Below, piece after piece: positions 4,882 through 8,342 of a stretch of DNA of 8,342 bases. The position numbers and the translations under genes are program-made. Position 1 is the stretch's first letter. Each line of letters opens with the position of its first letter. The notes under the pieces were generated by a model that saw only the letters and a list, made by a program, of their open reading frames with translations, was not told the DNA's origin and did not search any database. The stretch covers positions 1 to 8,342 of the forward strand of contig JAJUGC010000078.1 of the NCBI GenBank assembly GCA_029268325.1. The letters are read 5' to 3'. The DNA is from Gammaproteobacteria bacterium (lineage in GTDB: Bacteria; Pseudomonadota; Gammaproteobacteria; Pseudomonadales; Oleiphilaceae).

Positions 4882-6648
4882 ATGTATAGCAAGTTTTTCG
4901 GTCTCAAGGATTCGCCGTTTTCTATCGCGCCCGATCCTCGTTTTCTTTATATGAGCGAGCGCCACCGCGAGGGGCTTGCTCATCTGCTATATGGCATCAC
5001 CCATCACGGCGGCTTCATATTGCTGACTGGCGAGGTTGGTACCGGCAAGACGACGGTGTGCCGCTGCTTTCTGGAACAGGTGCCTGCCAATACGGACATT
5101 GCCTTTATTGTCCATCCCAAGGTAACGGGGCGAGAGTTGCTCGCCAGTATTTGCGACGAACTACAGATTCCCTACGTGCGGGGCGCCTCCATTAAGGTGC
5201 TGGTGGATCTGATCAACCAGCATCTCCTGAATGCCCATGCCCGGGGGCGCAATACGGTTGTGATCATCGACGAGGCCCAGAACCTCTCAACGGAGGTGTT
5301 GGAGCAGCTTCGCCTGCTGACCAACCTGGAAACCTCGGAAAAGAAGCTCCTCCAGATCGTGCTGTTGGGGCAACCCGAGCTTCTGGATATGCTCAAACGG
5401 CCCGAGCTTAGGCAACTGTCCCAACGCATTACCGCGCGCTATCACCTGGATGCTTTGGGCAAGGATGATGTAAGGGCCTATGTGCAATATCGGTTGTCTG
5501 TTGCCGGTCTGAAGAGGGAAGTGTTTACGCCGGATGCCATTGCCACCCTGTTTCGCCTAAGCAAGGGGGTGCCCCGCCTGATCAACCTCATTTGTGACCG
5601 GGCGATGCTGGGGGCTTATGCAACCCATCGGGAAATGATCGACAAACCCCTGATCAAGCAGGCAGCCCGGGAAGTATTGGGAGATCCCGAGCCCATTTGG
5701 GCCAAAATGAAAAACTGGGGTTGGGCCGCCAAGGGGACCTTGATTGGCCTGTCGGCGGGCATGTTGATGCTGGCCCTCCTGTTCTTCCTGGATAGCAGGG
5801 GAAGGGCATTAGAGCCCGAGCAGCTTGTGGAGTCTTCAAGCCCGGTGGTGGAAAGAGTCCAGGTTGCTGAGGTCGTGGAGGCGGGGGAAACCGAGGAAGT
5901 TTTGGACAGCAGAGCCCAAACAGACGCCAGTGAAACCAAAGAGGTAGTAGGGGCGGCATCAGCTGGCAGTCAGTTCCGTCGAGCCATCTTGAATCTGCCG
6001 GAAAACACCCAGGACTCTGCCTACCGGGCGCTTTTAAGGCGCTGGGAGGTGGATGATGCGGACCTGCAGCAAACGCCTGTCTGTGACTATGCCGAGCTGG
6101 CGGGTCTGCGTTGCTTGCATACCCAAGGCAATTGGCGCAGCCTTTTGAGCCTGGACCGGCCGGCTGTCCTGAGGCTTCGCAATCCGTTGGGGCAGGAGTT
6201 TTACGTGGCGTTGCTGGAACTCGACGGGGATTCGGCGATAATCAGCCATGGCGGGCAGCCTATGTCCGTGACCCTCGATGAACTGGATGAGGTCTGGTCT
6301 GGGCATTATTCTGTCTTGTGGAAATTGCCGCCGTTTCCTTCGGCGCTGATTCGAGCCAATGGGTCACAGGCGGAAAGGGACTGGCTAAGCCACAGGCTTG
6401 ACCAGATCGAGGCCATAGAGGCAACTGTTAAGGTGGACGCTAATGCTCAGGGCGTTGCCGCCCAGAGGCTGGTACTGACGAGGGAGGCTTTCTCCCTAGA
6501 TGACCGGCTTCGGGACTTTCAGGTTAGGGTTGGCTTGTTGCCTGATGGCATCGCCGGCAGCCTGACATTGATACACATGAATTCCTTACTGGATCCGGAT
6601 GTGCCAAGGCTGAAGGTCAATCGATTGGGGGCAGGAGAGGCGAACTGA
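4882..6648 (+). CDS. gspA: GspA/ExeA-type AAA+ ATPase with peptidoglycan-binding domain
   Basis: GspA (ExeA in Aeromonas) works with GspB at the inner membrane. It uses ATP and peptidoglycan binding to help the type II secretion secretin GspD insert and multimerise across the cell wall. The 588-residue protein opens with the family start M-Y-x-x-F-F-G-L-x-x-x-P-F. The cytoplasmic ATPase carries Walker A GEVGTGKTT (50-58) and Walker B VVIIDEAQN (126-134), with GVPRLINLICDRA at 229-241. One membrane helix spans about 284-303. An acidic, Ala/Glu/Val-rich linker (308-362) leads to a periplasmic C39-peptidase-like fold (about 385-483, including GLRCLHTQGNW and D-R-P-A-V-L). A peptidoglycan-binding_1-like segment (about 533-575, FSLDDRLRDFQVRVGLLPDGIAG) follows. 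The C39-like part is probably non-catalytic, as is typical in this family. The start has no good Shine-Dalgarno site (nearest GGA about 10-12 bases away) but fits the family N-terminus. Two bases separate it from gspB. Confidence 0.93.
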   Translation: MYSKFFGLKDSPFSIAPDPRFLYMSERHREGLAHLLYGITHHGGFILLTGEVGTGKTTVCRCFLEQVPANTDIAFIVHPKVTGRELLASICDELQIPYVRGASIKVLVDLINQHLLNAHARGRNTVVIIDEAQNLSTEVLEQLRLLTNLETSEKKLLQIVLLGQPELLDMLKRPELRQLSQRITARYHLDALGKDDVRAYVQYRLSVAGLKREVFTPDAIATLFRLSKGVPRLINLICDRAMLGAYATHREMIDKPLIKQAAREVLGDPEPIWAKMKNWGWAAKGTLIGLSAGMLMLALLFFLDSRGRALEPEQLVESSSPVVERVQVAEVVEAGETEEVLDSRAQTDASETKEVVGAASAGSQFRRAILNLPENTQDSAYRALLRRWEVDDADLQQTPVCDYAELAGLRCLHTQGNWRSLLSLDRPAVLRLRNPLGQEFYVALLELDGDSAIISHGGQPMSVTLDELDEVWSGHYSVLWKLPPFPSALIRANGSQAERDWLSHRLDQIEAIEATVKVDANAQGVAAQRLVLTREAFSLDDRLRDFQVRVGLLPDGIAGSLTLIHMNSLLDPDVPRLKVNRLGAGEAN

Positions 6649-6650
6649 AT

Positions 6651-7595
6651 ATGTCCTATATTCTTGATGCCTTACGCAAGTCGGAGTCAGAACGACATCA
6701 GGGGCAGGTACCACACTTGGGTGCCAACCCGATGCTGATTCATGCCGGGCAGCGCCAACAGCCCTTATGGCCTTACATTTTGACCGGTGCCTTACTGTTG
6801 AATGCGGCGGTGGTAGGGGTGTGGCTTTACAGCAACCATGGAGAACCTCTGTCATCGGAGTCTTCGGTACCAGTGGTGCAGGAACCCGTGGCAAATGTCC
6901 AGGAGCAGCCTGCGGAGCCTGTGATGGCTCCGCCTGTAGCAGCCCAGGGAGCAGCTGCCCAACCGGCCACTGGCCCGGTACAAAATGTATTAACCGCTCC
7001 ACCGACACCCGTTGTTTCTGTGCCACAAACGCAGATACACACAACCGCGGCCGTGCCTGGAACGAGTCCCGTGACCATTGGCCCGGAAGAGGGCGAGCTT
7101 ATCAGGCCCAGGCAGAGCCAGCCGTACGTCCAGCCCCCAGTGTCTGGCGTCGGCACACCCGGGGTAGACTACTCTTCCCATGGGGGAGAGGGGGCAGTGA
7201 TGATTACACCGGAAACTGCCCGCCAGGCATTGGCCTATGACCCTTACGTGGGGTATATGGATGATACGGCGCCCGGTGCCAGTCATTATCGCCAGCTACC
7301 CGGATACCAAGAGCCGTTGTCCCGATTGCCAGCAGATACACCGGCGGTTCAGGTGCCTTACCTGGAAGAAATGCCGGAGCACTTTCGGCGCCGGGTTCCG
7401 ACCATGCGCTTTAATAGCCATATCTACGCCAGCGAGCCTTCTGCCCGGAGGATCATGGTAAACAATATTTATCTCCGTCAGGGGCAAACGTTTGCGGGAA
7501 TGACGGTGCAGGAAATTACCGAGAACGGCGCTATTTTTGCCCTGGACGGGGTGCTGTTTTCTGTTGATGCTTCCAAGGAGTGGATTAACCGATAA
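6651..7595 (+). CDS. gspB: GspB/ExeB type II secretion assembly protein
   Basis: GspB (ExeB) is the bitopic inner-membrane partner of GspA; together they drive secretin assembly. The 314-residue protein begins with the typical M-S-Y-I-L-D-A-L-R-K-S-E-S-E-R. A single membrane helix spans about 39-60. A Pro/Ala/Val/Gln-rich periplasmic linker (about 65-235) is probably disordered and long enough to reach into the peptidoglycan. The conserved C-terminal T2SSB domain occupies about 236-314, with F-N-S-H-I-Y-A, S-A-R-R-I-M-V-N-N-I-Y-L-R-Q-G-Q and G-A-I-F-A-L-D-G-V-L-F-S-V. It starts two bases after the gspA stop. GGAGAGG at 6634-6640 inside gspA serves as its ribosome binding site, so the two genes form an operon and are probably translationally coupled. 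No gspC-N genes are visible, which fits the known separation of the A/B pair from the main cluster. No clear terminator follows. Confidence 0.93.
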   Translation: MSYILDALRKSESERHQGQVPHLGANPMLIHAGQRQQPLWPYILTGALLLNAAVVGVWLYSNHGEPLSSESSVPVVQEPVANVQEQPAEPVMAPPVAAQGAAAQPATGPVQNVLTAPPTPVVSVPQTQIHTTAAVPGTSPVTIGPEEGELIRPRQSQPYVQPPVSGVGTPGVDYSSHGGEGAVMITPETARQALAYDPYVGYMDDTAPGASHYRQLPGYQEPLSRLPADTPAVQVPYLEEMPEHFRRRVPTMRFNSHIYASEPSARRIMVNNIYLRQGQTFAGMTVQEITENGAIFALDGVLFSVDASKEWINR

Positions 7596-7812
7596 GATCA
7601 TAAGCTGATCCTTGCGGCTAGTAATATCAATGAGATAGAGCCGAAACTTCAAGAGAAATCTCGGGCTTGAGGAAGCTCCGGGAACCCTGGGAAAATACCG
7701 GGAACGGATCCCGCTCAGCCAAAAGTGTCCAAAGGGTGTGTTGGCCACTTGCCCCTAAGGAATAGTCCCTCACGTTTAGCCCTTCTGTTTAGTCAATGGT
7801 TGTATAGGTCAG
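7596..7812 (+). other. gspB-dinG intergenic spacer
   Basis: This 217-nt gap contains several weak inverted repeats: CGGCT/AGCCG (7615-7619 and 7639-7643), GGGCTT/AAGCTC around GAGG (near 7663-7676) and CGGGA/TCCCG around ACGGA (7699-7713). None is followed by a T run, so no firm terminator can be named. No good promoter pair for dinG was found, and no small reading frame stands out. Confidence 0.4.
7678..7713. repeat. Short GGGAA-type direct repeats
   Basis: CCGGGAAC occurs twice, at 7678-7685 and 7698-7705, exactly 20 bases apart, with the near copy CCTGGGAA (7686-7693) between them. The last copy is also half of a dyad, CGGGA-ACGGA-TCCCG. Repeats near helical spacing can be protein binding sites, but no known regulator is recognised. 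Confidence 0.4.
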
Positions 7813-8342
7813 ATGCTCTCGGAAGAAATCAAAAGTGAAATTCAGCAGGTTTACAGCACCTTCCTGGAGCGTAAGTCCATTAAGCCCCGCTACTCCCAGC
7901 GCCATATGATTGCCGATATTGCCCGATATTTGGGAGAAATTCGGGTGGATGCGTCCGGTTGCCGCATATCACCGCCCGCGACTTGCGTCATTGAGGCCGG
8001 TACTGGTACCGGTAAGACCCTGGCTTACAGTATTGCCGGGATTCTGGTGGCCCGGGCCCTTAAAAAGAAACTGGTAATCTCCACCGCTACCGTGGCCCTC
8101 CAGGAACAGCTGGTGAATAAAGACCTGCCTGATTTGCAGCAGCATGGGGGCGTGAACTTCACCTTTGGTTTGGCAAAAGGCAGGGGGCGCTACCTGTGCC
8201 TGGCGAAGCTGGACCAGTTGCTACAGGCACACGCGGATGAGTCTGCTCCACAATTTCTTCTGGCCAGCGGAGAGCAGGGAAAATTTAACCTGCCGCTGTA
8301 TCAGGAAATGCTGGACCAGATTATTGACGGTGACTGGAATGG
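7813..8342 (+). CDS. dinG: ATP-dependent DNA helicase DinG, N-terminal part (3' partial)
   Basis: DinG is an XPD-like superfamily 2 DNA helicase with an iron-sulfur cluster. It unwinds 5' to 3', resolves R-loops and other unusual structures, and is part of the SOS response in E. coli. The window holds 176 complete codons before its right edge. Visible are the Q-motif-like R-Y-S-Q-R-H-M-I-A-D (residues 26-35), Walker A EAGTGTGKT (61-69), motif Ia S-T-A-T-V-A-L-Q-E-Q-L (90-100) and G-R-G-R-Y-L-C, whose Cys129 should be the first Fe-S ligand. The DEAH box and remaining ligands lie beyond the edge. A short segment before Walker A (about 43-58, with Cys50 and Cys58) seems slightly longer than in E. 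coli. ATG 7813 has only a weak AGG (7806-7808) before it, but gives the expected N-terminal length. No LexA box is seen in the 217 nt upstream. Confidence 0.92.
   Translation, partial: MLSEEIKSEIQQVYSTFLERKSIKPRYSQRHMIADIARYLGEIRVDASGCRISPPATCVIEAGTGTGKTLAYSIAGILVARALKKKLVISTATVALQEQLVNKDLPDLQQHGGVNFTFGLAKGRGRYLCLAKLDQLLQAHADESAPQFLLASGEQGKFNLPLYQEMLDQIIDGDWN

Noticed and set aside
4519..4983. Minus-strand ORF of 154 codons spanning the lipoprotein terminator and the gspA start
   Set aside because: It runs across a strong terminator, an intergenic region and two well-supported genes; its product is basic and low-complexity with no domain.
6586..7156. Antisense and alternative-frame ORFs across gspB
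   Set aside because: They arise from the GC-rich Pro/Ala linker coding region; the gspB frame has family signatures at both ends.
7596..7812. A tRNA or small RNA in the gspB-dinG gap
   Set aside because: No cloverleaf, T-loop signature or terminator-like T run could be made out on either strand.

Overview
The window looks like a chromosomal segment of a gammaproteobacterium. The proteins resemble Pseudomonas and marine Cellvibrionales-type (Microbulbifer/Saccharophagus-like) homologues, GC content is moderate, and every gene lies on the + strand. The family calls rest on motifs and remembered homologues, not on a database search. The genus is an inference.

Layout: (1) 1-1550, the C-terminal part of the DEAH-box RNA helicase HrpA, cut by the left edge. 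(2) 1721-2842, a complete PA3286/FabH2-like beta-ketoacyl-ACP synthase III with an intact Cys-His-Asn triad, followed by a strong hairpin. (3) 2880-3216, a long non-coding gap with a CRP-like dyad, then mlaA/vacJ at 3217-3957. (4) A promoter and a structured leader of about 185 nt, containing a possible 16-codon reading frame, ahead of a small outer-membrane lipoprotein of unknown function (4243-4677), which ends at a strong intrinsic terminator. (5) A two-gene operon, gspA-gspB (4882-7595), encoding an ExeA-type AAA+ ATPase with a peptidoglycan-binding C-terminus and its membrane partner. (6) A 217-nt gap with short GGGAA-type repeats, then the first 176 codons of the DNA helicase dinG, cut by the right edge.

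Two themes run through the window. The envelope genes (mlaA, the lipoprotein, gspAB) concern outer-membrane lipid asymmetry and assembly of the type II secretion secretin through the peptidoglycan. The flanking genes are housekeeping: RNA helicase, fatty-acid initiation and DNA helicase. Apart from gspA-gspB the genes appear to be separate transcription units.

I see no mobile element, CRISPR array, tRNA, rRNA or defence island, and no convincing new system. The best leads are the structured leader and mini-ORF before the lipoprotein gene, an MlaA without a recognisable lipobox, and a possible frame disruption in hrpA at the left edge.
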